From assembly GCA_016743235.1 (NCBI GenBank), contig VRZD01000008.1, positions 124,001 through 188,000 on the forward strand: 64,000 bases of DNA, in the 5' to 3' direction. The notes under the pieces are model-generated. The model saw nothing but the letters and a program-made list of their open reading frames with translations, made no database searches and was not told where the DNA came from. Made by a program: the position numbers and the translations under genes. Positions 1 to 8,072 of this stretch are shown in pieces (within the stretch, counting starts at the first letter, position 1; each line of letters opens with the position of its first letter). This DNA comes from Pantanalinema sp. GBBB05 (lineage in GTDB: Bacteria; Cyanobacteriota; Cyanobacteriia; Leptolyngbyales; Leptolyngbyaceae).

Positions 1-911
1 TTTGCTTCTTGTAACGGAATATAGGCAACATATTGCGATATCCCATCTATGGAAATCAGCTCAATGCCCTGTTCCCGATTGACCATCCGTTGGGCAATTG
101 TGGCTAAATTCTGATCTGAGAAGGTCAGAAAACTGGATGCAGGCTTTTCCAAAGTGGACATGAGCGCGACGTTTGGATGCACGATCGCCTCCCCTTGAGA
201 GTTGAGGGCAAACGCATAGCTGCCATCTCCATAATGCAAACCATTGATGACGTTAACTACGTCGTTGATGCGAATTACCCCATTGATTGCCCCAATCACT
301 TTTCCCAAAGGTTGCTTTGGTGTGGATTTACCTGACCATACCGGCACAGCGTAGGCAACGACTCTTACACCGGGTGGAACCCGAGCCACCAGTGGATTGG
401 ATAAGCTGCTCTTACCGAGCATGGCATTCTGAAAATGTTGGCGATCGCGTAGATTAATCCGACCTTGAGGCTGACCCTTCAGCGTCGTATAGAGAAAGCC
501 GTCGGCAGTAATCATACCAAAGTAGGTAAATTCCGGTAATCGCTGCTGTTCGGCTAACAAATACGGTTCGATCGTGGTCCAGTTCATGGTTCGAAAGGTG
601 GGATTATTGGCACTGGACTCTAAGGCTGCTTTATATCTGCCAATCCAGGTATCAATCTGTTTTGCTCCCTGCTGTACTTCTAAAAACGCATTTTTTTTCA
701 AGCTTTCTAGCAATAAGCTACGTACCACTTGATAGCTGTAATAAGCCGATAAACTGACAATTAACGTTGTGCCAGCAATGATTAGTCGTACGGCTAAATT
801 TTGGCGTGGTCGTGCCACCGTTTTATCAGTACGCTGAGAGAACATCTGCCGCCACCGTTGGAGCAAGTTCTGCTGCTTCATCTGTTGCTGAATCTGCCGA
901 AGTGCAGGCAT
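1..911 (-). CDS. dCache-domain membrane sensor, N-terminal part (runs off the left edge)
   Basis: About 303 residues are visible from an ATG at 911 and the frame stays open to the window edge. A hydrophilic Gln-rich cytoplasmic tail (residues 1-38) precedes one membrane segment (about 41-60). An extracellular region follows with the hallmarks of a double Cache sensor domain: a WIGRYK-like stretch, a FGMITADG turn, LRDRQHFQNAM and an AYAVPVW strand. Such domains bind small ligands and sit upstream of histidine kinase, cyclase or chemoreceptor modules. The output domain lies outside the window, so the protein class is undetermined. No strong ribosome binding site precedes the ATG, so the exact start is uncertain. 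Confidence 0.85.
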   Translation of the reverse strand, partial: MPALRQIQQQMKQQNLLQRWRQMFSQRTDKTVARPRQNLAVRLIIAGTTLIVSLSAYYSYQVVRSLLLESLKKNAFLEVQQGAKQIDTWIGRYKAALESSANNPTFRTMNWTTIEPYLLAEQQRLPEFTYFGMITADGFLYTTLKGQPQGRINLRDRQHFQNAMLGKSSLSNPLVARVPPGVRVVAYAVPVWSGKSTPKQPLGKVIGAINGVIRINDVVNVINGLHYGDGSYAFALNSQGEAIVHPNVALMSTLEKPASSFLTFSDQNLATIAQRMVNREQGIELISIDGISQYVAYIPLQEA

Positions 912-1279
912 AACAAGGTAAGAGGTACACGTCGATCGCTACTAAGTAGAATGCCCATAAAGTGGCTAGAAAGGAACAAATCTGGGCTTGTAGGGCACCA
1001 AAATTTCTTCTTATCAAATAAAAATAGTTATACTGGATGCTTTACTCTTAAGGGCGTTGATGGGATCAAACAGATACTCAGTGCCTATCTCTAAGCAATC
1101 AGATTTGTCTCATTGATCCTCAAAGTTCAACAGTAAAATCAGAAGTCTTTTATTTTTCAATATAGAAAAATGAGCAATTAGAACCTGAATTTTTGTAACA
1201 CTATCTATCAGCTTTTTTATTCTGTTAGTAGCTCTAGGGAAGACTGTAGCGATAATAGGTTCAAACAAATTAGGAATAA
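912..1279. other. divergent intergenic region
   Basis: AT-rich spacer between the leftward dCache sensor gene and the rightward RidA-like gene. It must hold both promoters, but no -10/-35 pair or operator could be assigned with confidence. Short open frames crossing 801-1094 lack a ribosome binding site and overlap the sensor gene. Confidence 0.5.
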
Positions 1280-1813
1280 ATGCTGATGAAGATTATTCAC
1301 CGGATTAAGCCGATTCTACTGATTTTGGGCATTGTAACGTTGCTAGTCACATCAGCCTGGCGGACCGAGGCAGCAAATACGATCGTGCGCTATCGTCTTG
1401 ATCCACAATCGCCCTACGTTAACCAATTTCTCGAATCGGTGGCTGTACCTGGCAACAAGGAGTTTCTATTTCTCAGCGGTATGGTTCCTCCGGTAATTAA
1501 CCCTAATGCAGATCCGAATACGCCACAAGCCTATGGTGATACTAAGACGCAAACCAAAAATATTTTGACGAATATTCAAGCCATTCTGAAGCAGCGGGGA
1601 TATTCTATGAAAGACGTGATTAAAGTCCATGGCTATCTAGTTGGCGATCCCGCCTTGAATGGGAAAGCCGATTTCAATGCGTTTCAGGATGCCTATGCAG
1701 AATTTTTTGGCTCAAGCCAGCAACCCGAAATTCCAGTCCGAACTCGTACCCAAGTCACTCAATTAGTCGGTCCCGGATGGCTCGTTGAAATAGAAGTGAC
1801 AGCAGCGAAATAA
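1280..1813 (+). CDS. exported RidA/YjgF-family protein
   Basis: 177 residues. Residues 1-31 form a signal peptide or anchor (positive start, hydrophobic LLILGIVTLLVTSA, then WRTEA). The rest is a RidA/YjgF/Rid-family domain: GNKEFLFLSGMVPP near the start, KNILTNIQAIL and KDVIKVHGYL in the middle, and a C-terminal PVRTRTQV ... GWLVEIEV block matching the family's conserved Arg and Glu region. Cytosolic RidA hydrolyses reactive enamines and imines made by PLP enzymes; an exported member is less understood, so substrate is not assigned. An AGGAA lies just upstream, and ATGs at 1280 and 1286 are both possible starts. A strong nested hairpin follows the stop. Confidence 0.88.
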   Translation: MLMKIIHRIKPILLILGIVTLLVTSAWRTEAANTIVRYRLDPQSPYVNQFLESVAVPGNKEFLFLSGMVPPVINPNADPNTPQAYGDTKTQTKNILTNIQAILKQRGYSMKDVIKVHGYLVGDPALNGKADFNAFQDAYAEFFGSSQQPEIPVRTRTQVTQLVGPGWLVEIEVTAAK

Positions 1814-1854
1814 CACTGATTGAACGGGGTTCACTGACCAATTTAGGGAGCTAT

Positions 1855-1915
1855 AGGGGTAGGTTTGCAATTCAGCAATTGCATGGTCAATCGCTGATTG
1901 AGGCAACCTACCCCT
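1855..1915 (+). terminator. nested hairpin downstream of the RidA-like gene
   Basis: Perfect 11-bp arms (AGGGGTAGGTT at 1855-1865 and its complement at 1905-1915) enclose a second perfect 7-bp hairpin (1866-1883, loop CAGC). It lies 41 bp after the RidA-like stop. A terminator is the simplest reading, but there is no clean T-run, so a structured RNA or small repeat is also possible. Confidence 0.5.
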
Positions 1916-2332
1916 TCGAACTCTTTGCTTATGATGAACGTTTAGCAATTGATAAACCCGTTAGACTGCAACATGTTGTAACAAAGTCCCAGCACCGGAT
2001 AGGGATCGCCGATTCCATAAACTTAAACATCTGGGGATCGACAATCCCCAAAAAATGTCATTACAATTGAGAGTAGAGTCAAGCCACTAAAGTCACTATC
2101 CAAAGGCGATATCTAACGATATTTCGTCACAATAAAACTGGGTAAAATCTACCCATCGAAGTATTGTAGAGCATCACTAAATTATGTAATTTCTTCTAAC
2201 TAATTGCCCCTAGTTAGGAGCTACTGGGGCTTGCCTAATTTCAATCTTCTTCGGTCCAGGAATTGATTCATAAGTAGCCTAATAAATTATAACGGCTACT
2301 GTTGATTTAAGTAAGTAAGGAAGTCAAATTAA
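1916..2332. other. intergenic region upstream of the amino-acid oxygenase cluster
   Basis: AT-rich spacer. A 63-codon open frame (1879-2070) overlaps the hairpin and has no ribosome binding site, so it was not called. The promoter for the oxygenase gene is expected here, but none was identified by eye. Confidence 0.45.
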
Positions 2333-3034
2333 ATGTTGAACTTATCCCAACCACAGGAATTTGTTAAGCCAGCTGCCAACTGTTTAGCAAGTTATGTCCT
2401 AGAAATGCTAACGGCAATTCATGTTGATCAGTTTGCCACTTCATTTGCCAATCTACCCGCTGATCCTTACTTAGAAGGGAACTATCGATTCCGTCGGTTG
2501 TCTCACTTTAAGGTGGCAGGCGATCGCTTAGTGAAGTTACCGCATCGTCGCTTATTTCAAAGTAAACAATATAATCCCCTACTGGGAGATGTCATTCGCG
2601 AATATGCCGAGTTAGATGATGCCTTAATCCACTTAGAGGATTTCCAGCGTTTAATTTGGGAGTTTTTTCAGTTCTGTCAATTGTGTTCTACATCGCTAGA
2701 AATTGGGGTCCATCAGATTCGCACAACCGCTTCTTCGGAAAAACTGGGCAATCCAGCCCCTGAAGGAATTCATCGGGATGGAGTTGATGTTGTCGGGATT
2801 TTTTCCGTTGATCGCTATGGCATTGGTGGCGGTGAGACTCACCTTTACAAAACAAAGGATAATTCGCAACCCGCTTTTAGTAAAGTTCTTCATCCTGGTG
2901 AATTTCTGGTATTTCGAGATGATCAATACTTCCATTACACCTCCCCCGTCAAGGCGATCGAGGTAGAGTCAGCGACCAGAGATGTGTTTGTGCTGACTTG
3001 CCCCGGTTTGTTTCCACCTGACGAAGCAGAATAA
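2333..3034 (+). CDS. 2-oxoglutarate/Fe(II)-dependent dioxygenase, BsmA/isoleucine-hydroxylase-like family
   Basis: 233 residues. The iron-binding facial triad is readable: His147 and Asp149 in GIHRDG, and His201 in DQYFHYTSP. A downstream Arg in ESATRDVFVL suits 2-oxoglutarate binding. The overall pattern (RRLSHFKV near the N-terminus, GVDVVGIFSVDR after the HxD) fits the 2OG-Fe_Oxy_2 family, which includes bacterial hydroxylases of free aliphatic amino acids such as isoleucine 4-hydroxylase. An AAGGAAG ribosome binding site precedes the ATG. It is the first of two genes separated by 12 bp, then followed by threonine-type catabolic enzymes, so an amino-acid substrate is plausible. Which amino acid is not known. 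Confidence 0.85.
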   Translation: MLNLSQPQEFVKPAANCLASYVLEMLTAIHVDQFATSFANLPADPYLEGNYRFRRLSHFKVAGDRLVKLPHRRLFQSKQYNPLLGDVIREYAELDDALIHLEDFQRLIWEFFQFCQLCSTSLEIGVHQIRTTASSEKLGNPAPEGIHRDGVDVVGIFSVDRYGIGGGETHLYKTKDNSQPAFSKVLHPGEFLVFRDDQYFHYTSPVKAIEVESATRDVFVLTCPGLFPPDEAE

Positions 3035-3046
3035 CAGGAGATTGCC

Positions 3047-4306
3047 ATGACTCTGCTCGATCTGGGTTGGATTCGTGCCCAATTCCCGGCATTATCGCAA
3101 ACCGTCAACGGTCAACCCGTCGTATTTTTTGATGGACCTGGTGGTACTCAAGTCCCCCGTCCAGTCGTAGCGGCGATCGCCGATTATTTGCTGACCTCTA
3201 ACGCCAATTTACATGGAGCTTTCATCACTAGTGCTCGCACCGATGCCTTAGTCAAACAGGCGCGAACGATCGTCGCGGATTTTCTCGGCTGTGATCACGA
3301 TGAAGTGGTGTTTGGCGCCAATATGACAACCCTCACCTTCGCCATGAGTCGCGCGATCGGGCGGGAGCTCCAGCCAGGGGATGAAATTATTGTCACCAGT
3401 CTTGATCATGATGCCAATGTTGCTCCCTGGTTAGCTTTGGCGGAACGGGGGGTTGTGGTTCATACGGTCGGCATTCATCCTGAGGACTGCACCCTCAATC
3501 TGGCTGAATTGGCTGGCTTAATCACTGAGCGTACCCGCTTAGTCGCGATCGGCTATGCTTCCAATGCTGTCGGCACGATTAACAATGTGGCTGAAGTTGT
3601 CCGTTTGGCTCATGCCGTTGGCGCTTGGGTATTTGTTGACGCCGTACATTATGCTCCCCACGGGTTAATTAACGTGCGATCGCTCGATTGTGATTTTCTG
3701 GTGTGTTCTGCCTACAAGTTTTTTGGTCCCCATATTGGTATTCTTTACGGCAAGCGAGCGCATTTGGCACGGTTACAGCCCTATAAACCCCGTCCTGCCC
3801 CAGATGAGGTTCCTTACCGTTGGGAAACAGGCACTCAAAACTTTGAAGGGTTGGCTGGAGTCATCGCTAGCATCGATTATTTGACTGAATTGGGTCGCCG
3901 GATTTCACCCACCGTAATGAATCGGCGGCATGCCTTAATGACAGCAATGGCAGCCATTCAGGAATATGAGCGAACGCTGTCTGAAGCCCTGATTCCTCAC
4001 CTCTTAGAAATTCCCGGACTCACGCTCTACGGTATCACCGATCGGACACAATTTAGTTGGCGCACCCCGACTGTTGGTATTCGTATGGCGGGATACGCTC
4101 CGGCGGTACTAGCCAAAGCCTTGAGTGATCGGGGCATTTTTGCCTGGAATGGCAATTTCTATGCTCTCAACCTCACTCAACGATTAGGGGTGGAGTCGAG
4201 TGGTGGATTACTGCGTATTGGGTGTACCCACTACAACACGATCGAAGAGATTCAGCGCTTCCTCCATACTCTCTATGATCTAGCCGTTCATCCAGTTGCT
4301 GCCTGA
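3047..4306 (+). CDS. cysteine desulfurase-like class-V PLP enzyme
   Basis: 419 residues, the usual length of the TIGR01976-type cysteine-desulfurase-like subgroup. PLP landmarks: GANMTTLTFAMSRA (phosphate cup region), SLDHDANVAPW, VDAVHYAPH (Asp that contacts the pyridine nitrogen, followed by His), and SAYKFFGPH with Lys224 as the Schiff-base lysine. No obvious flexible-loop catalytic cysteine typical of SufS was seen, so sulphur transfer should not be assumed; lyase or aminotransferase chemistry on an amino acid is equally likely. An AGGAG ribosome binding site lies 7 bp before the ATG, and the gene starts 12 bp after the oxygenase gene, so the two are very likely co-transcribed. Confidence 0.85.
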   Translation: MTLLDLGWIRAQFPALSQTVNGQPVVFFDGPGGTQVPRPVVAAIADYLLTSNANLHGAFITSARTDALVKQARTIVADFLGCDHDEVVFGANMTTLTFAMSRAIGRELQPGDEIIVTSLDHDANVAPWLALAERGVVVHTVGIHPEDCTLNLAELAGLITERTRLVAIGYASNAVGTINNVAEVVRLAHAVGAWVFVDAVHYAPHGLINVRSLDCDFLVCSAYKFFGPHIGILYGKRAHLARLQPYKPRPAPDEVPYRWETGTQNFEGLAGVIASIDYLTELGRRISPTVMNRRHALMTAMAAIQEYERTLSEALIPHLLEIPGLTLYGITDRTQFSWRTPTVGIRMAGYAPAVLAKALSDRGIFAWNGNFYALNLTQRLGVESSGGLLRIGCTHYNTIEEIQRFLHTLYDLAVHPVAA

Positions 4307-4358
4307 GCACAGCGAGATGTGCGAGCCGGTTCAGTCAATTACGAGCCCTAGCAAGGTC

Positions 4359-4426
4359 TGTCAGGGTGGGTTTGCCCCCTCAGTCAATAGCAACACTCAT
4401 TATCTTGCTCTCAGCCTACCCTGACA
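4359..4426. repeat. inverted repeat, possible miniature element or attenuator
   Basis: 12-bp arms TGTCAGGGTGGG (4359-4370) and CCTACCCTGACA (4415-4426) pair with one G-T mismatch (a wobble in RNA). The element fills most of the 167-bp gap between the class-V PLP gene and the dehydrogenase gene. The same end sequences (CCTGACAGACC and CTGTCAGGGTAGGC) recur near 60459-60553, which argues for a dispersed repeat over a private terminator. Confidence 0.5.
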
Positions 4427-4473
4427 ACATCTTGTCTCTACAACCATTGCCCATCAACTGATATACAGGTGGG

Positions 4474-5448
4474 ATGACTATGACTAAGATTTTAGTGACT
4501 GGTTCACGAGGGCAGTTAGGGAGTGATTTAGTCATTGCCTTGCGCCAACACTATGGAGCCATCAATGTCATTGAAAGTGGTCGGCAAGCTGCTTCAGACC
4601 ATCACGACTCACACATTTATGAACTTCTTGATGTCACCGATCGGACCCAACTCCAACACCTGATTCAACAGTATCAAATTCAGACTATTTATCACCTTGC
4701 TGGAGTGCTGTCGGCAACGGGAGAACAACATCCCGATCGCTGTTGGGACGTCAATATTAATGGATTACGCAATATTCTGGAAGCCGCAAAATCTTTTGGT
4801 TTGCAAGTATTTTTCCCTAGTTCGATCGCGGTCTTCGGTCCCCATACTCCCAAACTCGATACACCTCAGGTGACTGTCGAAGATCCATCCACCATCTATG
4901 GCATTACCAAAGTCACCGGAGAACTACTATGTCATTATTATGCTCATCACTTCGGGGTAGATGTCCGCAGTCTGCGATTACCAGGAATTATCAGCTACAG
5001 TGCCCCTCCTGGGGGTGGAACAACGGATTTTGCTGTGGAAATTTTCTCTGCCGCTTTAACGTCTGGCACTTACACCTGTTTTGTCCGTCCAGATACTCGC
5101 CTACCGATGATGTATATGCCGGATGCAATTCGCGCGATTCTAGGCATCATGCAAGCCAATGCGGCGGCAATCAAAATTCGCTCTAGTTACAACATTACAG
5201 CCATCAGCTTCTCGGCGGCTGAACTAGTGAGCGAGATCCAAAAACATTTGCCCCAGTTCATCTGCCACTATGTCCCCGATTTTCGTCAGACGATCGCAGA
5301 CTCCTGGCCAGCCGTCATTGATGACTCCAAAGCTCGGGCAGACTGGGGCTGGCAACACCAATACGATTTAGCCGCGATCGTTGCAGAGATGTTAGAGAAA
5401 CTATCAGGAAACCGGAAAGAGGTAGAAGTAGGGGCTTTATCACTATGA
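4474..5448 (+). CDS. L-threonine 3-dehydrogenase-like SDR (NAD-dependent epimerase family)
   Basis: 324 residues, an extended short-chain dehydrogenase. The Rossmann motif GSRGQLG (residues 10-16) and the catalytic pair Tyr142/Lys146 in STIYGITK are intact, as are LDVTD and [12 protein letters not shown]. The N-terminal [22 protein letters not shown] and [10 protein letters not shown] blocks are those of the short-chain type of L-threonine 3-dehydrogenase, which oxidises L-threonine to 2-amino-3-ketobutyrate. The next gene encodes the ligase that consumes this product and overlaps it by 4 bp (ATGA), which strongly supports the call. An alternative start is the ATG at 4480. Given the upstream hydroxylase, another beta-hydroxy amino acid could be the true substrate. 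Confidence 0.85.
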   Translation: MTMTKILVTGSRGQLGSDLVIALRQHYGAINVIESGRQAASDHHDSHIYELLDVTDRTQLQHLIQQYQIQTIYHLAGVLSATGEQHPDRCWDVNINGLRNILEAAKSFGLQVFFPSSIAVFGPHTPKLDTPQVTVEDPSTIYGITKVTGELLCHYYAHHFGVDVRSLRLPGIISYSAPPGGGTTDFAVEIFSAALTSGTYTCFVRPDTRLPMMYMPDAIRAILGIMQANAAAIKIRSSYNITAISFSAAELVSEIQKHLPQFICHYVPDFRQTIADSWPAVIDDSKARADWGWQHQYDLAAIVAEMLEKLSGNRKEVEVGALSL

Positions 5449-6656
5449 ACAAAACAGCAACTAGCATTTTTCAATCTGTTTTAGCAGACATTCATCAATC
5501 CGGTGTGATGAAAGCAGAGCGAGTCCTAACCACACCGCAAGGTGCAGAAATTAGTCTTCCAGGTGAACGTTCAGTCTTAAACTTTTGTGCTAATAATTAC
5601 CTGGGGCTGGCTAATCATCCAGACATCATTGCAGCAGCTCAAATCGGTTTAGCCAAGTATGGCTTTGGCTTAGCATCAGGGCGGTTCATTTGCGGCACTC
5701 AAGCTATTCATAAACAATTAGAAGCTCAGCTTTCGGCGTTCCTGGGGACAGCAGATACCATTCTTTACACCTCTTGTTTCGACGCCAATGGTGGCTTATT
5801 TGAGACATTATTGGATGCTGACTGTGCTGTCATTAGTGATGCCCTAAATCATGCCAGCATTATTGATGGGATTCGACTGTGTAAAGCCCAACGCCATCGC
5901 TATGCCCATAGTGACATGCGGGAATTAGAAGCCTGTTTACAAGCGACCCAAACCGCTAAAATCCGTCTGATTGCCACGGATGGAGTTTTTAGCATGGATG
6001 GAGAGATCGCGCCGCTAAAACAGATTTGTGATTTGGCGGATACCTATGATGCACTAGTCATGGTGGATGATAGCCACGGAACTGGTGTATTAGGAGCTAC
6101 GGGGCGTGGGTCGATCGAACATTGCCAAGTTATGGGGCGAGTGGATATCATCACGAGTACGCTGGGTAAAGCGTTAGGGGGAGCATCCGGTGGGTTTACC
6201 TCTGGGCATCAAGCCATTATTGATTTACTGCGACAACGATCGCGACCCTATTTGTTTTCCAACACCTTAGCACCTGCGATCGTCTATACCAGTATCAAGG
6301 TTCTAGATATGCTAGAGCAATCGAGCGAGTTACGTGATCGGCTAATGGACAACACTCGCTATTTTCAGCAATCGATGCTTGAGCAGGGGTTCGATTTGAA
6401 AGCTGGAGTCCACCCCATTACGCCCATCATGCTTTACGATGCCAAACTGGCACAGAATATGGCACAGGATTTGTTAGAGCAAGGAATTTATGTGATCGGA
6501 TTCAGCCATCCAGTTGTCCCCCAAAATCAAGCTCGGATTCGGGTCCAAGTTTCAGCAGCCCATACGCGATCGCATTTGGATCAATGCGTCGAGGCGTTTA
6601 CCCAGGTCGGAAAGAAATACAATATCCTGCCGACTGCATTAAGGAGGGGATCATGA
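5445..6656 (+). CDS. kbl: 2-amino-3-ketobutyrate CoA ligase (glycine C-acetyltransferase)
   Basis: 403 residues, standard for the alpha-oxoamine synthase family. Signatures: [13 protein letters not shown] near the N-terminus, [25 protein letters not shown], and [13 protein letters not shown] carrying the PLP lysine (Lys242). SGRFICGTQ is typical of KBL rather than of serine palmitoyltransferase or BioF. The enzyme cleaves 2-amino-3-ketobutyrate with CoA to glycine and acetyl-CoA in the cytosol. Its ATG overlaps the stop of the dehydrogenase gene and its stop overlaps the start of the next gene, so three genes are translationally coupled. A broader specificity for other alpha-amino-beta-keto acids is possible. 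Confidence 0.93.
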   Translation: MNKTATSIFQSVLADIHQSGVMKAERVLTTPQGAEISLPGERSVLNFCANNYLGLANHPDIIAAAQIGLAKYGFGLASGRFICGTQAIHKQLEAQLSAFLGTADTILYTSCFDANGGLFETLLDADCAVISDALNHASIIDGIRLCKAQRHRYAHSDMRELEACLQATQTAKIRLIATDGVFSMDGEIAPLKQICDLADTYDALVMVDDSHGTGVLGATGRGSIEHCQVMGRVDIITSTLGKALGGASGGFTSGHQAIIDLLRQRSRPYLFSNTLAPAIVYTSIKVLDMLEQSSELRDRLMDNTRYFQQSMLEQGFDLKAGVHPITPIMLYDAKLAQNMAQDLLEQGIYVIGFSHPVVPQNQARIRVQVSAAHTRSHLDQCVEAFTQVGKKYNILPTALRRGS

Positions 6657-7918
6657 TCGCCAACCTCCGCCAACGACTGGAAATTCCCAGCGATCGCTTA
6701 GAAGTGTTGAATGCCGTCTTGGGTGATCCGGGGATGCAGATCATTAATGATCTACTGGATGTAGTAGCTCAGTATGGCACTCCTGAAGCGATTAATGCGC
6801 AGGCTGAACAAGCTAGCCAGTTATCTCACTTGTTACAACAGGTGGCAGAACAGCGACCTGAATATTTAGCCGAGTTGCACTGGCTCAAGGAACAGGTTGC
6901 CGGTCGATCGCTGATCAATATGGTAGATTATCGCCGGACTATTTTGGGCGATCACATACCGACCGTTGCCTTTGCCGAGGAGTTAGCTGTAACGCTGGAG
7001 ATTAGTGCCTGCCAATATTTTCCCTGGATCATTGCGGCGACCAAACACGCGATCGCCCGCCAAGAATTAATGCCAAGCCGCTTTATTCAAGTGCGGCAGA
7101 TGAAGGAGCAGGAAGCCGATGGCGACCTCTGTGCAATTTTAGCGGCAATGCAAATTATTGGTGCCAGTTTTGTGGCGACTTTAGATACAAAAGGTACAGA
7201 TGGCTCCAATATTCATCTGAATGGTGCGGCTACGATTACTGGCTATTTTGGGGGAATTGGGCAACCGAATGCTTATGCACTGCAATGGGTCAATGAATAC
7301 CTCTACTACTACACCCATTACGGAGTGCGGCAAGTGTTGAATCTCAATCCTGGCACAGTGTTACTAGGGTATCTCTTACATCGATTGGGAGTGGATATTG
7401 AATTTAAAATTTCGGTATTTATGGGTAACGATAACCCCTACTCGGCATTATGGACACTGCTAGGAGCCAAGCTATTTGCTAGAGATGATGGTTCTACGCC
7501 CCTCGTCGGCTTCAACTGGAGTAATTCGGTAAACAACGATACGATCATCCGGTCAGCCCAGGTGCGCCAAGCGCTCAACTGGGAGCAACAAGTCCGGTTT
7601 GAACATCACATCACCGAAACTTGGAAGAGTATTGTCCGTCAACCCTACGATCGGCGGGAAGAGTTGCTAGAGTTGGCAAAGCATGTCCCGAATATTTCGG
7701 CTAAACATGAAGGAGGCGATCCGGAGATTGAACAGACCCGCCAGCATCCCTCCGATATTTTGGATTACTTCCGGAGTCAGGCTGATATTTTGGCGACCGG
7801 AGATTGGGAGCCTGTAACACAAAATTTCCTGGATAAATTGGATGCGGTCAACCACACAGCCCGGATGTTAACGGCACAGGGTTTTGCTGTGATTGCGGCT
7901 CAGCACTTACATGGGTAG
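6653..7918 (+). CDS. conserved-looking protein of unknown function, coupled to kbl
   Basis: 421 residues when started at the ATG at 6653, which has a perfect AAGGAGG (6641-6647) and forms an ATGA overlap with the kbl stop; an in-frame ATG at 6584 lies inside kbl and is less likely. I do not recognise the family. The protein appears soluble, with no signal peptide or membrane segment. The first 130 residues are helical-looking. The middle and C-terminal parts hold striking conserved-looking stretches: [54 protein letters not shown] and [20 protein letters not shown]. The position as third gene of a coupled unit suggests it acts on a substrate or product of the dehydrogenase/ligase pair. The Gly/Asn-rich loops would suit a barrel enzyme, but this is a guess. 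Confidence 0.9.
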   Translation: MIANLRQRLEIPSDRLEVLNAVLGDPGMQIINDLLDVVAQYGTPEAINAQAEQASQLSHLLQQVAEQRPEYLAELHWLKEQVAGRSLINMVDYRRTILGDHIPTVAFAEELAVTLEISACQYFPWIIAATKHAIARQELMPSRFIQVRQMKEQEADGDLCAILAAMQIIGASFVATLDTKGTDGSNIHLNGAATITGYFGGIGQPNAYALQWVNEYLYYYTHYGVRQVLNLNPGTVLLGYLLHRLGVDIEFKISVFMGNDNPYSALWTLLGAKLFARDDGSTPLVGFNWSNSVNNDTIIRSAQVRQALNWEQQVRFEHHITETWKSIVRQPYDRREELLELAKHVPNISAKHEGGDPEIEQTRQHPSDILDYFRSQADILATGDWEPVTQNFLDKLDAVNHTARMLTAQGFAVIAAQHLHG

Positions 7919-8072
7919 CCAGAAAATTCAGGCATCTTGAGGAATTACGAACTATTGACCGTGTCGATGAGTGAGTAAACAAACCTGATACAGTGAATTG
8001 ACCTCGACCGCTGGTAAGGTTGGGTAACTGGTAGCCGTTGACCAGCACCCTGCTCAGTTCGTTGACGAGTAA

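Noticed and set aside
1879..2070. 63-codon open frame after the RidA-like gene
   Set aside because: It begins inside the nested hairpin, has no ribosome binding site and no protein-like pattern.
3047..4306. Calling the class-V PLP gene an iron-sulphur cluster SufS/IscS
   Set aside because: No suf or isc neighbours and no clear catalytic cysteine loop; the amino-acid cluster context points elsewhere.
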